Shown here: in pieces, positions 20,038 to 28,201 of the stretch | How the letters are laid out: every line of letters starts with the position of its first letter | Position numbering within the stretch: position 1 is the stretch's first letter | From: Virgibacillus aidingensis | GTDB lineage: Bacteria > Bacillota > Bacilli > Bacillales > Amphibacillaceae | Reading direction: 5' to 3' | Length of the DNA stretch: 64,000 bases | NCBI RefSeq assembly: GCF_010994035.1 | Contig: NZ_WIXN01000006.1 | Span: 153,398 to 217,397 of the forward strand | Made by a program: the position numbers and the translations under genes | The notes under the pieces: generated by a model | Told to the model about the DNA's origin: nothing | What the model saw: the letters and a program-made list of their open reading frames with translations, nothing else | Database searches by the model: none

Positions 20038-20073
20038 AAAAAGCTATTTGCCATGTCAGCAAATAGCTTTTTT
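20038..20073 (+). terminator. Rho-independent terminator after htrA
   Basis: A perfect 14-bp stem (AAAAAGCTATTTGC and its complement) with a 7-nt loop ends in a T run. It closes the wal operon 80 bases after htrA. Confidence 0.93.
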
Positions 20074-20165
20074 CACGTAAAGACAGTCAGTATAAGGTAT
20101 TCTGGATATCCTTTAAAATGTCGGTTAATACCAGATTTTCAATCAATGGTGGTCTGCCATTCATT

Positions 20166-20339
20166 TTATCCACAGAAAAATACAGCTTATACACAAACCG
20201 TGGATAAAAAATAAGGAAAAATCAATATATGGTGGAGAATTGGTGTGCTGCACACAATAAACCTGCGAACATTTGTGCATATGTGCATAAAAATGTGGAT
20301 AAGTCAGATGTTTTTATTGAAATTACCTGCTTATCCACC
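20166..20339. promoter_or_regulatory. DnaA-box cluster
   Basis: Within 174 bp there are four sites matching TTATNCACA: 20166-20174 (TTATCCACA, plus), 20187-20195 (TTATACACA, plus), 20282-20290 (TTATGCACA, minus) and 20294-20302 (TTATCCACA, minus). Two one-mismatch sites lie at 20199-20207 (minus) and 20331-20339 (plus). Two of the sites are perfect. The region lies between two convergent transcription units and has no gene. DnaA-box clusters outside oriC are known in B. subtilis and help limit initiation. Confidence 0.85.
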
Positions 20340-20377
20340 TCATTATTGACATGTATTCACAATGTATGTGGGTAAAT

Positions 20378-20770
20378 TTAATTTCCTGCCACATGATAAC
20401 GGCTCCGATGGTTCCAAATAAGCAATAACAGAATAAGCATTACAATATCCAGACGGGCTTCAAAAGCAAATCTTAAAAAACTTTCATTCAACAGCACCGG
20501 AATTTTGGTAATATAGATGGCACCCAGCATAATCAGAATTAACGGGGGCACAGCAAGCTTTAAATACATGCGGCTGATGATCAGCATGCCGCATCCCAAT
20601 TCGACGACTGCCACGAGTAATAACGCAGTTTCAGGAAAGGGAAGTCCAAACTGGATGAACAAGCCTTTAAAACTGCCGTCTAAAAATTTTAAAATACCGG
20701 AAGCGATAAAAACATACCCGACTGCGTAACATATCCATGCCTTAATAGATAAGTCCATTTTCCATTTCAT
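20378..20770 (-). CDS. DoxX-family membrane protein
   Basis: The 130-residue protein has four membrane helices with the DoxX pattern: WICYAVGYVFIASGILKFLDG, then a LPFPETALLLVAVVELGCGMLI helix and a basic end (WNHRSRYHVAGN). DoxX proteins are small quinone-oxidoreductase-associated or redox-stress membrane proteins; the precise role here is unknown. It is a single minus-strand gene between the DnaA-box cluster and the ABC exporter. The possible upstream minus-strand frame to 21024 is not convincing. Confidence 0.75.
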   Translation of the reverse strand: MKWKMDLSIKAWICYAVGYVFIASGILKFLDGSFKGLFIQFGLPFPETALLLVAVVELGCGMLIISRMYLKLAVPPLILIMLGAIYITKIPVLLNESFLRFAFEARLDIVMLILLLLIWNHRSRYHVAGN

Positions 20771-21026
20771 TCGTACTCACCCCCTGTCTCCCCTTTTGGC
20801 CTGAATGGTGTAAACCTGTGTTTTATTATGTATATGCACAAAGACAGACAACCTTGACAAGCATTTAAGAAATTGGCTGCCGAGAGGAAAGTTTGCTTAT
20901 AACAGGATTGGAAATTGCCAAGCCGTAAAATTCGTTCTATAATTTTATTGGGCTGGAAAAGGAGGAGTTTAAAAAGGTTTAAGCAACCTTCAAAGAAGTG
21001 AAATATACGAAAAGGAAGTGCCACTT

Positions 21027-22742
21027 GTGATACGACGTTTTTTTTCTTACTACAAGCCGCATCGCCGCTTGTTTATCATAGATTTTACTGCAGCTGTCAT
21101 TGTAGCTATTTTGGAGCTTTTCTTTCCTGTAGCGGTACAGTGGTTTATTGATGAGCTGCTGCCCGGGGATGACTGGGGACTGATTGTAACGGTAAGTGTC
21201 CTGTTATTGCTCGTCTATATATTAAGTACGTTATTGCAATATGTGGTAACCTATCTGGGGCATAAGCTGGGTGTCAATATTGAAACAGATATGCGCCAGG
21301 AACTCTTTTATCATGTGCAAAAGCAGTCATTTCGATTTTTTGATAATACGAAAACCGGGCATATAATGAGCCGGATTACCAATGATTTATTTGATATCGG
21401 CGAGCTTGCCCACCACGGACCGGAGGATTTCTTTATTGCAGCGATGACCTTTTTCGGTGCATTTATCATTATGTTTAATATTAATCTGGAGCTGGCGTTG
21501 ATCATTTTATTTTCCGTCCCGGTACTTATTTTCCTGATCGCATTCAGCAATATTAAAATGAATAAAGCTTGGAAAAAGATGTATGAGGATATTGCCGAAG
21601 TAAACGCCCGTGTGGAGGATGCCGTTTCCGGTGTGCGCGTTGTACAATCTTTTACCAATGAAAAATTTGAAATGGATCGTTTTACAAAAGATAATTACAG
21701 TTTTCGGAAAGCGAAAGTCGGTGCTTATAAAGTAATGGCATTTGTGAATTCCAATATTTACATGACAATGCGGCTTATTACTTTAATTGTACTGGTGGTC
21801 GGTACTTGGTTTACCTTCAACGACCGCATGCAGATGGGGGAGCTAGTCTTTTTCGTATTGATGGTGAATGTTTTAACGAATCCGATTCAAAAAATCAGCG
21901 CTCTGCTGGAACTGTATCCAAAGGGCATGGCAGGCTTTAAACGGTTTACTGAATTACTGGATGTGGAACCTGATGTGCAGAACCTGCCGGATGCAAAGCC
22001 GGTGGATACGCTGAAGGGAAATATTGATTTTAACCAGGTCACGTTTGTCTATGATAAAACACAAAAGCCAGTGCTGCACGATCTGAGCTTTCAGATTCGT
22101 GCCGGAGAGACCGTGGCTTTTGTTGGACCGTCAGGGGCAGGGAAAACAACGATTTCATCCTTGATTCCAAGGTTTTATGATGTGGAGAAAGGATCCATTA
22201 CGATCGACGGCATCGATGTCCGTAACATGACGAAGGAATCCCTCCGCAGTCAGATAGGGATTGTGCAGCAGGACGTCTTCTTATTTACCGGTACGATGCG
22301 GGAAAATATTGCCTATGGAAAGCTGGATGCGACAGATGAGGAAATAAAGCATGCTGCCAGGCAGGCACATATGGAGGAGTTTATCAATGAGCTCCCGGAT
22401 GGCTATGAAACCCAGGTGGGGGAACGCGGATTGAAACTATCCGGCGGGCAGAAGCAGCGGATTGCCATTGCCCGGATGTTCCTGAAAAACCCGCCGATCC
22501 TCATTCTGGACGAGGCCACTTCAGCCCTTGACACGGAAACGGAGAAAATTATTCAAAAGGCGTTAACGGAGCTGTCCAAGGATCGGACAACCATTGTGAT
22601 TGCCCACAGGCTTGCGACGATTAAAAATGCGGACCGGATTATGGTGGTAACCAAGGAAGGAATTGAGGAAGAAGGCACCCACGAAGAATTGCTGACGCAG
22701 GATGGCATCTTTGCAAACCTGCATCGGGTGCAGATGAATTAG
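21027..22742 (+). CDS. ABC exporter, fused membrane and ATPase domains
   Basis: The 571-residue half-transporter has a six-helix exporter domain (about 1-310) with the NTKTGHIMSRITNDLFDIGELAHHGPED coupling region. The ATPase domain has Walker A GPSGAGKTT (about 374-382), Q-loop IGIVQQDVFLF, signature LSGGQKQRIAIARMFL, Walker B ILILDEATSALD and the H-loop IVIAHRLATI. It probably works as a homodimer moving lipids, drugs or peptides out of the cell, like B. subtilis YgaD-type exporters. GTG 21027 is preferred because AAGGAAG sits 8 bases upstream; GTG 21018 overlaps that site. No partner gene is adjacent. Confidence 0.9.
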   Translation: MIRRFFSYYKPHRRLFIIDFTAAVIVAILELFFPVAVQWFIDELLPGDDWGLIVTVSVLLLLVYILSTLLQYVVTYLGHKLGVNIETDMRQELFYHVQKQSFRFFDNTKTGHIMSRITNDLFDIGELAHHGPEDFFIAAMTFFGAFIIMFNINLELALIILFSVPVLIFLIAFSNIKMNKAWKKMYEDIAEVNARVEDAVSGVRVVQSFTNEKFEMDRFTKDNYSFRKAKVGAYKVMAFVNSNIYMTMRLITLIVLVVGTWFTFNDRMQMGELVFFVLMVNVLTNPIQKISALLELYPKGMAGFKRFTELLDVEPDVQNLPDAKPVDTLKGNIDFNQVTFVYDKTQKPVLHDLSFQIRAGETVAFVGPSGAGKTTISSLIPRFYDVEKGSITIDGIDVRNMTKESLRSQIGIVQQDVFLFTGTMRENIAYGKLDATDEEIKHAARQAHMEEFINELPDGYETQVGERGLKLSGGQKQRIAIARMFLKNPPILILDEATSALDTETEKIIQKALTELSKDRTTIVIAHRLATIKNADRIMVVTKEGIEEEGTHEELLTQDGIFANLHRVQMN

Positions 22743-22778
22743 ATAGAATAGCAGTTTATATGGTTAAGACCACATTAT

Positions 22779-22816
22779 AAAAAGATTAGGGTGCAAGATA
22801 TTCCCTAATCTTTTTC
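22779..22816 (+). terminator. Rho-independent terminator of the ABC exporter
   Basis: AAAAAGATTAGGG pairs perfectly with CCCTAATCTTTTT around an 11-nt loop. Confidence 0.92.
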
Positions 22817-22913
22817 ATATTCAATGACATGGATACAATTCAAGCTGTATATTTTGTTATATTTCCTGGGGATTTTCCCCACTATAGCCCCTTGCCAATT
22901 TCACTCCTTACTG

Positions 22914-23267
22914 TCAGCATTGGCAAACCATCAGCATGTTTCCATCCGGATCTTTAAAGTTAAAATAATGGTCATGCTCGATTTCTGTAATGATGTTTAC
23001 CTCTTTATTTTTCATAAATTGAAATGCCTCTTGTATGTTTTTTGTATCAAAATGAAAAGCCGGCGTTTTAAATATCTTATCTTTTCTATATATTTTGCTG
23101 TCCAGGACAACCCCTGTGCCATCCATGGGTATAACATAAAGATGGCCAAACTGAATTTCATTATCTGCCTTTACTCCCAATATATCACAGTACCAGTCTC
23201 TCGCCTTTTCAATATTGCTTACAGGGATAAATATTGTTCCAATTTGTTTTAGGATAGGACTATACAT
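22914..23267 (-). CDS. VOC/glyoxalase-fold protein
   Basis: The 117-residue protein has the two-beta-alpha-beta-beta-beta layout of the vicinal-oxygen-chelate superfamily. It opens with IFIPVSNIEKARDWYCDILGVKA and ends with EHDHYFNFKDPDGNMLMVCQC, where the DPDGN turn is the usual C-terminal signature. Members are glyoxalases, dioxygenases or antibiotic-binding proteins of the bleomycin and fosfomycin types; the substrate is unknown. The internal ATG at 23267 is chosen because GGAG lies 9 bases upstream and it starts the fold; the 70 preceding in-frame codons look non-coding. It is divergent from the MerR-type regulator. Confidence 0.82.
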   Translation of the reverse strand: MYSPILKQIGTIFIPVSNIEKARDWYCDILGVKADNEIQFGHLYVIPMDGTGVVLDSKIYRKDKIFKTPAFHFDTKNIQEAFQFMKNKEVNIITEIEHDHYFNFKDPDGNMLMVCQC

Positions 23268-23470
23268 TAAAATCAGCTCCTTGATTTTTAAATATCGAAA
23301 CAACTCCTCTTTATAATTCTTCTCTGTACTTAAAAAAAATCCTGCTGAACAGGTAATATTTTTACAGATGCTGGCAACTTTTTTCTCTGTTGGAATGAGA
23401 TAGAAGATACAACCATTTCTCCCAAAAAAATTGAGTGAAATAAAAAAGGTAAACAATCTTGAATCTTCCC

Positions 23471-23501
23471 TTGACATTCAATTTGCTTTAACGTTTATGC
23501 T
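23471..23501 (+). promoter_or_regulatory. possible MerR-type promoter with 19-bp spacer
   Basis: TTGACA (23471-23476) and TATGCT (23496-23501) are separated by 19 bp, the over-long spacing typical of promoters activated by MerR-family proteins. It lies just upstream of the MerR-like gene, which suggests autoregulation. No clear dyad was seen in the spacer. Confidence 0.4.
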
Positions 23502-23524
23502 TATACATAGTAAAGGGTGATGGG

Positions 23525-24280
23525 GTGAAAAGCATGATGACGATAAAGGAATTTTCAACGAAGACTGGAATTCCGAAGAGTACACTCCGATACTATGAAG
23601 AAAAAAACCTTCTGCAGTCCGTGAGAGATCAAGAGAGCAATTATCGCATGTATTCAGCGGATCAAGTCAGCCTTGCCAAGCTGATTGCCAGTCTTCGAAC
23701 AGCAAATATACCAATCCGTGAAATTCAGCTTTATTTAAAAGCCGATGAAGCAGTGCAAAAGCAAATGAAGCAGACATGGATTCGTACGATAAAGAAAAAT
23801 CAGCGGCAGCTGGCCATCAGTCTTCGTTATTTGGAAAGCAATCAGGGGGAAGAAGCTATTTATATATTCGAAAAGCCGCCTGAGAAAGTAATCTGGTTTA
23901 AGGCGGAAGCTCCTGTGGGGCAGTTTACCCAAGCATTTATTTTCAGGCGAAAGCAGCTGATACAGCATAATATTACAATTAAAAATACGTATTTAAGATA
24001 TCTGTCAGGTAATAGAAAGTCAGTACACGCCGATATTGGCTTTGGTGTTCCCGGTAATGCGGATGCTTCCCCTATTCCAGAGGCATTTACAGAAAATATG
24101 GAGAAGTGTTTATGTATCGGTCTGTCGTTTAATGGCGAACTTTTTAGAATTGAAGCCGCTTACCGGAAATTAATTCTATATTGTATGACACATAACTGGA
24201 CGCCAACCGGCAGCATCCTTGAATGGAACCGCGGCGGCCGGTTAGATTCCACAGATATAATTATACCTGTAAAACATTAG
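23525..24280 (+). CDS. MerR-family transcriptional regulator with effector-binding domain
   Basis: The 251-residue protein has an N-terminal MerR winged helix (MTIKEFSTKTGIPKSTLRYYEEKNLL, about residues 5-30, and the wing to about 75). A coiled-coil linker follows, and then a C-terminal domain (about 115-250) resembling GyrI/BmrR-type effector domains (EKPPEKVIWFKAEAPVGQF, DIGFGVPGNADASPIPEAF, LEWNRGG). It probably senses a small molecule and controls its own operon. GTG 23525 and ATG 23534 are both possible, each with a purine-rich site. It is 9 bases upstream of the C45-type gene and divergent from the VOC gene. Confidence 0.82.
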   Translation: MKSMMTIKEFSTKTGIPKSTLRYYEEKNLLQSVRDQESNYRMYSADQVSLAKLIASLRTANIPIREIQLYLKADEAVQKQMKQTWIRTIKKNQRQLAISLRYLESNQGEEAIYIFEKPPEKVIWFKAEAPVGQFTQAFIFRRKQLIQHNITIKNTYLRYLSGNRKSVHADIGFGVPGNADASPIPEAFTENMEKCLCIGLSFNGELFRIEAAYRKLILYCMTHNWTPTGSILEWNRGGRLDSTDIIIPVKH

Positions 24281-24289
24281 GAGGAAAAA

Positions 24290-25300
24290 ATGAACCAAAG
24301 AAAAAACCTGCAGGCTAAAGTGGTTGAATTAAAGGGAGATGCGTATCAAATTGGATTAAAGCAGGGTGCTGCATTAAAGAACAGAAGAACTGCGGATATT
24401 TCAGATGCCGATGTTTCGGCAGGAAGAAAATTGCTGGATGAATTTTCACCAAGTTTTTTGGAAGAACTGGCAGGCCTGGCAAACAAGCTGGGGACGGATT
24501 TGGATACAGCTATTCGATTCTATGGGGGGTATAATTTACAGATGCCCTCCATGGGCTGTACTTCACTGGCAAATCGTTCCTTTTATGTGCGCAATTATGA
24601 CTTTAACGATGTATTATATGATGGCAGACTTGTGCTCATTAAGCCGAATAATGGATATGCAAGTATAGGGTTCAGTCAGCAGGTGGTGGGCAGGCTGGAC
24701 GGGATGAATGAGAAGGGACTGGCAGTCGGGCTGCATTTGGTAAATGAAAAGGTGGAGCAAGAAGGCATTCAGGGTTTTTTGGCAACAACCATTTGCCGTC
24801 TCATTCTTGACCAATGTGCTTCAGTGAAAGAAGCGGCAGCACTGATTAAACAAGTACCCCACCAGTATTGCTATAACTTTTCTATCATGGATAAGGAAGG
24901 GAATAGCGCTATTGTAGAATCCACGCCTGGCGCAAAGGTGGTTCATTACAATTCAGGACTTATTTGTACAAATCACTTTCGATCCGGGAAATTAAAAAAT
25001 AAAAATAGACCGTCCATTGACGTGTCACTGCGACGTAAGAAATACTTGGAAACACTGGATAAAGAAAATTTAACCCCTATTTCTGCCTATCATATATTTA
25101 ATAATGAAGACTCTCCATTGTTTTTCAAGCACTACAAAGAATACTTTGGGACTTTGCATACTGTCGTGTATTGTCCGCAAGACTTGCGTGTAATAATTGG
25201 CGTTGGCGGGGACTGTGAGCCTTACGCAATTTCATTTGATGAATGGCTTGCCGGAGAGACAACGCTGCCCAAAATACTCGAAGGAACAATAGATTGCTGA
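24290..25300 (+). CDS. C45-family Ntn hydrolase (acyl-CoA:6-aminopenicillanate acyltransferase-like)
   Basis: The 336-residue protein belongs to the choloylglycine-hydrolase/C45 side of the Ntn superfamily. The presumed nucleophile is Cys90 in PSMGCTSLANRSFYVRNYDF, which self-cleavage would expose at a new N-terminus. The segments GRLDGMNEKGLAVGLHLVN and YNFSIMDKEGNSAIVESTPGA are typical of the family, and the late HTVVYCPQDLRVIIGVGG closes the fold. Members hydrolyse or transfer N-acyl groups on beta-lactams, acyl-amino acids or signalling lipids. The substrate here is unknown. It forms an operon with the MerR regulator, with AGGAGG 6 bases before the ATG. Confidence 0.82.
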   Translation: MNQRKNLQAKVVELKGDAYQIGLKQGAALKNRRTADISDADVSAGRKLLDEFSPSFLEELAGLANKLGTDLDTAIRFYGGYNLQMPSMGCTSLANRSFYVRNYDFNDVLYDGRLVLIKPNNGYASIGFSQQVVGRLDGMNEKGLAVGLHLVNEKVEQEGIQGFLATTICRLILDQCASVKEAAALIKQVPHQYCYNFSIMDKEGNSAIVESTPGAKVVHYNSGLICTNHFRSGKLKNKNRPSIDVSLRRKKYLETLDKENLTPISAYHIFNNEDSPLFFKHYKEYFGTLHTVVYCPQDLRVIIGVGGDCEPYAISFDEWLAGETTLPKILEGTIDC

Positions 25301-25326
25301 ATGTTCAGGATAAATATGCAATGAAA

Positions 25327-25380
25327 GCAGAAAGTGCAGCATGCAGATCTCGTATATGCATGCTGCACTTCTTCTGTTTT
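25327..25380. terminator. bidirectional Rho-independent terminator
   Basis: AAGTGCAGCATGCA pairs perfectly with TGCATGCTGCACTT across an 11-nt loop, with more pairing outward (GCAGA/TTCTG) and TTTT after it. It lies between convergent genes. Confidence 0.85.
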
Positions 25381-25436
25381 TGCTGGCGATCCCGCCGTCA
25401 GATAAATGCAACAAGAGAATTATTCCGGAGTTGCAA

Positions 25437-26261
25437 TCAGGATGCTTTTTTTGTGGTGTTGGTGCTTTGGACAGGTGGTTTTTCTTTGGTTACATAGTGT
25501 AATGCCCAGCCTGTGAAAATAAATCCGCTGATGAAGTTTCCGATGGTGACGGGGATTTGATTCCACAGCCACCAGTCCAGAAAGCTGATATCTGTCCCTA
25601 TCATCATGGCAGCTGGTATGACAAACATATTCACTACCGCGTGTTCAAAACCCTGCCCAAAGAAAATGAATACCGGCAGCCACATGGCGGCTATTTTTCC
25701 AATGGTAGCCTTTGACGTAAAAGCCATCACCGCCCCCATGGTTACCATCCAGTTACAGAGCAATGCTTTTACAAATACAACAACCATGCCATCAGCACCG
25801 TAATATTTATACTCCAGTGTTTTTCCTTCAGCAACAGCTATAATTTTTTGAATAAGAACATGATCTGTACTATTTCCGAACTTCGTAATATAAATCACAA
25901 ATAAAGCGGCATAAAATATGCTTCCAATTAAATTGCCGAGAAACGCCCAGGAAAAATTGCGCAGCATAAGCGGCACGGTAGTTTTTTTGCGCATTTTTGC
26001 TATGGGCAGCATGGCAAATGAACCTGTCACTAGCTCCAGGTTCAGCAATAAAATGAGGACAAAGCCAACCGGAAAAATAACTGCGCCGACGATGTCCATG
26101 CCTGTTTGTGCGGAAGCGGTAAAAGCCAGTGTGGTTGCATACCCCAAAAAAGCGCCGGATAAAATAGCTTTAATTAATATATGGCTGACAGGAAGCCGCG
26201 CCTTATTGGCTCCAGCTTCGGCAATAGAACTGACAACTTCTTTCGGTTTAACATAATCCAC
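25437..26261 (-). CDS. formate/nitrite transporter (FNT) family channel
   Basis: The 274-residue protein has six membrane helices in the FNT arrangement. Typical motifs are ILSGAFLGYATTLAFTA, NLELVTGSFAML, the CNWMV half-helix break and GFEHAVVNMF with the conserved pore histidine. These pentameric channels pass formate, nitrite or hydrosulfide. The acidic and basic termini are normal. The gene is single on the minus strand and no formate- or nitrite-metabolising gene is adjacent, so the substrate is not decided. Confidence 0.9.
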   Translation of the reverse strand: MDYVKPKEVVSSIAEAGANKARLPVSHILIKAILSGAFLGYATTLAFTASAQTGMDIVGAVIFPVGFVLILLLNLELVTGSFAMLPIAKMRKKTTVPLMLRNFSWAFLGNLIGSIFYAALFVIYITKFGNSTDHVLIQKIIAVAEGKTLEYKYYGADGMVVVFVKALLCNWMVTMGAVMAFTSKATIGKIAAMWLPVFIFFGQGFEHAVVNMFVIPAAMMIGTDISFLDWWLWNQIPVTIGNFISGFIFTGWALHYVTKEKPPVQSTNTTKKAS

Positions 26262-26380
26262 GAGTTCTCCCCACTTTCTCCCTTTAATGTTCTGTTTTGC
26301 CCATTTTAGAGGGAATCAGGAAAATGACCAATGAGATAAATCACAGCTATGAATCAGTTATAACAAAATAACTACAATTC

Positions 26381-26464
26381 TGTGAATAAACCTATTAGCA
26401 ACATGGTAATAGAGTAAAATAACGGAAAGTTAACCACAATTTCCTGTGCATAAGTTGTGAATAA
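26381..26464. promoter_or_regulatory. second DnaA-box group
   Basis: Three minus-strand sites match TTATNCACA: 26381-26389 (as TGTGAATAA), 26445-26453 (as TGTGCATAA) and 26456-26464 (as TGTGAATAA). A variant, TTAACCACA, lies at 26430-26438. They lie in the 255-bp gap between the divergent FNT and pterin-dehydratase genes, overlapping the likely promoter of the latter. Confidence 0.65.
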
Positions 26465-26516
26465 GTAAATCTATCGTTACACTAAAACTAATAAATAATG
26501 AAGGAGGAAACATGAA

Positions 26517-26813
26517 ATGGAAAGACTATCGGAAGAAGAGATTTACAAGGAACTGAAAAATCTACCGGAATGGAAGCGGCTTGATGAAAAATGGATTGAG
26601 CGCAAATACAGGTTCCAAAACTATTTACATGGAGTACGATTTGCCGGTGAAGCCGCGGAGTATGCGGAAAATAAGAAGCATCATCCCCTCATTTCCATCG
26701 ACTATAAAATGGTGAAATTAAAAATGTCTTCGTGGCAGGCAAAAGGACTGACAGACCTTGATTTTGAAATGGCAAAACATTTTGATCAGATGTATGAAAA
26801 GGCGGATAAATAA
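26517..26813 (+). CDS. pterin-4a-carbinolamine dehydratase (PhhB/DCoH type)
   Basis: The 98-residue protein has the PCD pattern: LPEWKRLDEKWIERKYRFQNY, then the active-site motif ENKKHHPLISIDYKMVKLKM and the closing TDLDFEMAKHFD. The two adjacent histidines are the catalytic pair. The enzyme dehydrates 4a-hydroxytetrahydropterin formed by aromatic hydroxylases, and stand-alone copies may act in folate or molybdopterin cofactor recycling. No hydroxylase is nearby. ATG 26517 follows AAGGAGGAAAC; the ATG at 26512 is out of frame and soon stops. Confidence 0.9.
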   Translation: MERLSEEEIYKELKNLPEWKRLDEKWIERKYRFQNYLHGVRFAGEAAEYAENKKHHPLISIDYKMVKLKMSSWQAKGLTDLDFEMAKHFDQMYEKADK

Positions 26814-26870
26814 TTTAAGCAGCGCAAGAGTTCATTAAGTTCGAATTTAAGAACAGCACCGAAAGTAAAG

Positions 26871-26879
26871 TTATCCACA
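26871..26879 (+). promoter_or_regulatory. isolated perfect DnaA box
   Basis: TTATCCACA, an exact consensus DnaA box, lies 58 bases after the pterin-dehydratase stop and about 0.4 kb from the second DnaA-box group. Confidence 0.6.
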
Positions 26880-27569
26880 TATTGATAATAATTGGAGACA
26901 GTTAAGCAAGGTTATCGGCAAAATGTCTGTGAATCCTCAGTTTCCTAAAAACGAAACTTAAGGCTTTAAAAATAATAGATTTTCAGAAGACCATCCAATA
27001 GAATCAAACAATTAAGAAGAAAAGCCAAATTAGAACATATTACCTATATGGAAGAAAACTCTGAGTATATTGGCATATATCCAATGGAATAAAAGAGCAT
27101 GGAATAAGGTAGAACGAACTGTTATATTCCTTTTATTTACCTTGGAAATCTATTACATCGGGAGAAAGGAATCATTTTTTATAGAGATGACTGCCTTTAT
27201 TCCATGCTGAAGGAAAAGCCTTAAGTGAAATTTCCCCGTTATATCAACGTTTACGGCAACTTCCAAAATAAACTTATATCTATATACCTATTCCACAGGC
27301 GAAAGAAAAATAGAACTTTTCTCTCAATTTAAAATTCGGAAATAATTTTCTACATAATTCGACACAGAAGTCTTTCGTTCTTCGTTATAATTCCTATACA
27401 GCATTGGAACGAACGCAGACCAACATAAATGGAAGGAGGCGGATGCAGGTAAGCGTTTGCATTATTTGTCTATACATGTCTGAAGGGGGGAACGATTAGC
27501 TGTTTAAGAGAGTTAGAAAATCGGCTTTTCGTCTAGCATGAGTGTCCAAAAAGAAAAAGAGGAGGAAGC
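26880..27569. other. long AT-rich intergenic region upstream of the first TasA-like gene
   Basis: No gene is supported in these 690 bases. An 11-bp perfect inverted repeat occurs at 27097-27107 (GCATGGAATAA) and 27197-27207 (TTATTCCATGC), 89 bases apart. A TATAAT at 27386-27391 is a possible -10 but lacks a well-placed -35. GGAGG-like sequences at 27433 and 27485 precede no sensible open frame. The length suggests complex regulation of the downstream matrix-protein operon. Confidence 0.45.
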
Positions 27570-28163
27570 ATGTTGAATATCAAAAAAAAATTAGGCCTAA
27601 GTATAGCTTCTGCAGCATTGGGGATTTCGTTAATCGGAGGGGGAACCTTTGCTTACTTCAGTGACCAGGAAGTAACGAATAACAGCTTTGCTGCCGGTAC
27701 GCTGGATTTATCCGTGAACCCGATGGCGATTATTAACTTGGATAACTTAAAACCGGGAGATTCAATGGTAAGGGAATTTTCCTTGTCCAATGATGGCAGC
27801 CTTAAAATTGAAAATGTGTTATTAGAGACAGACTACACCGTGATTGATGAAGGAAATAATAATACGGATGACTTTGGGAGCCATATCCGGGTGAACTTCC
27901 TCTGGAACTGGGACCAGGAAAGCGAGCCAATTTTTGAGACCACGCTATCTGAACTAAGAGAAATGGATCCGGATGTAGTGAAGCGCGATATTTGGGATCC
28001 GTTGTGGGAGCAAAACGGCGGTCTTGAAGCAGGGGAGACACATGATTTCTGGGTACAGTTTGAATTTATTGATAATGATGAAGATCAAAACATGTTCCAG
28101 GGAGACGGTCTCGAACTGGAGTGGACGTTTAATGCCACTCAAGGGGATGGAGAAGATTTGTAA
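27570..28163 (+). CDS. TasA/camelysin (CalY)-like secreted protein 1
   Basis: The 197-residue protein has the TasA-family signal: KKKLGLSIASAALGISLIGG, then GTFAYFSD with likely cleavage after GTFA, followed by EVTNNSFAAGTLDLSV. This signal type is usually cut by the SipW signal peptidase, but no sipW is in the window. The mature domain is beta-rich and acidic, with NLKPGDSMVREFSLSNDGSLKIENV and a C-terminal LELEWTFNATQ strand. Family members are biofilm fibre subunits (TasA, CalY) or were called camelysin peptidase M73. GAGGAGG sets the start. It lies 38 bp upstream of the M4 protease gene and probably shares its transcript. Confidence 0.85.
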   Translation: MLNIKKKLGLSIASAALGISLIGGGTFAYFSDQEVTNNSFAAGTLDLSVNPMAIINLDNLKPGDSMVREFSLSNDGSLKIENVLLETDYTVIDEGNNNTDDFGSHIRVNFLWNWDQESEPIFETTLSELREMDPDVVKRDIWDPLWEQNGGLEAGETHDFWVQFEFIDNDEDQNMFQGDGLELEWTFNATQGDGEDL

Positions 28164-28201
28164 TTTAATAGTTTCATACATTCATAAGGAGGGTGAAGGA
28201 G

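Noticed and set aside
20767..21024. Minus-strand 85-aa frame upstream of the DoxX gene
   Set aside because: Cysteine- and phenylalanine-rich sequence without family features; it overlaps the ABC exporter start region.
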